From a bacterium (GTDB lineage Bacteria; Pseudomonadota; Gammaproteobacteria; Burkholderiales; Methylophilaceae): a stretch of DNA of 5,186 bases. The translations under genes and the position numbers were made by a program. Below, one piece after another: positions 4,999 through 5,186 of the stretch. Under the pieces are notes generated by a model. It was given only the letters and a program-made list of their open reading frames with translations, was not told where the DNA came from and searched no databases. The DNA lies in contig DAIDAS010000312.1 in the NCBI GenBank assembly GCA_027310505.1, positions 1-5,186 on the forward strand, read 5' to 3'. Positions within the stretch are counted from its first letter, which is position 1. The number at the start of each line of letters is the position of its first letter.

Positions 4999-5186
4999 AT
5001 GCGATACAAGCCGGGGCACCGCGAAGAATCAAGAGTACGAATACTGTCTGCCATGGGCAGGGGTTTTCGCAAACGCGGATATGAAGGCATCGGGGTCGAT
5101 GGTCTCGCAAAAGAGGCGGGAGTGACGTCGGGTGCATTTTATGGGCATTTTCCGTCCAAGGAAGAAGCATTGAAGGAGGCCGTAAT
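4999..5186 (+). CDS. TetR/AcrR-family transcriptional regulator, partial (N-terminus only)
   Basis: Only the first 62 codons are in the window; family members run about 190-220 residues. The start MRYKPGHREESRVRIL and the helix-turn-helix (about 31-50), VDGLAKEAGVTSGAFYGHF, followed by PSKEEALKEAV, are textbook TetR DNA-binding domain. The ligand-binding domain lies beyond the edge, so the inducer class is unknown. AAAGGAG (4987-4993) five bases before the ATG fixes the start. It is divergent from gloA across an AT-rich gap with a large palindrome, the usual layout of a TetR repressor that controls itself and its neighbour. In E. coli the TetR-type repressor NemR controls gloA and responds to reactive electrophiles. 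The architecture here differs, so the parallel is only suggestive. Confidence 0.93.
   Translation, partial: MRYKPGHREESRVRILSAMGRGFRKRGYEGIGVDGLAKEAGVTSGAFYGHFPSKEEALKEAV

Noticed and set aside
4949..5170. 73-residue minus-strand frame opposite the tetR start
   Set aside because: It is antisense to a clear TetR DNA-binding domain, with no ribosome binding site or family match.

Overview
The window looks like a chromosomal accessory stretch from a Gram-negative proteobacterium of moderately high GC. The basis is the codon use, the protein families (HxlR, LysR and TetR regulators, a COG3576-type flavoprotein, glyoxalase I) and AGGAG-type ribosome binding sites. The species cannot be named from the sequence. 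There is no tRNA, rRNA, insertion sequence, CRISPR array or phage gene.

Layout. (1) Positions 1-2837 read leftward (minus strand). In transcription order they hold a DsrE-like sulfur-relay protein with a GTG start, a PNPOx-like FMN-binding protein, an HxlR-family regulator, and a FabF-type beta-ketoacyl-ACP synthase cut by the left edge. The last two overlap as TAATG and are surely co-translated. A GC-rich hairpin separates dsrE from the flavoprotein. A perfect 15-bp inverted repeat sits on the HxlR start codon. (2) A LysR regulator (2954-3883, plus) diverges from the DsrE-like gene. The 116-bp gap holds a palindrome with the T-N11-A form of a LysR box and a dsrE promoter. (3) A glyoxalase I gene and an exported cupin (4869-3950, minus) overlap as ATGA and converge on lysR. 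(4) A TetR/AcrR regulator, cut by the right edge, starts at 4999 and diverges from gloA. The gap between them holds a 44-bp near-perfect palindrome that carries mirror-image promoters.

How the genes may fit together. Three small regulons lie side by side, each with its own regulator type: LysR with DsrE-like (and perhaps the flavoprotein), HxlR with FabF, and TetR with GloA and cupin. Glyoxalase I, an FMN split-barrel protein, a cysteine-bearing DsrE protein and an HxlR regulator with an N-terminal cysteine are all compatible with a response to reactive electrophiles or redox stress. That common theme is inference. The DNA itself supports most strongly the gene families, the coupled gene pairs and the three palindromic control sites.
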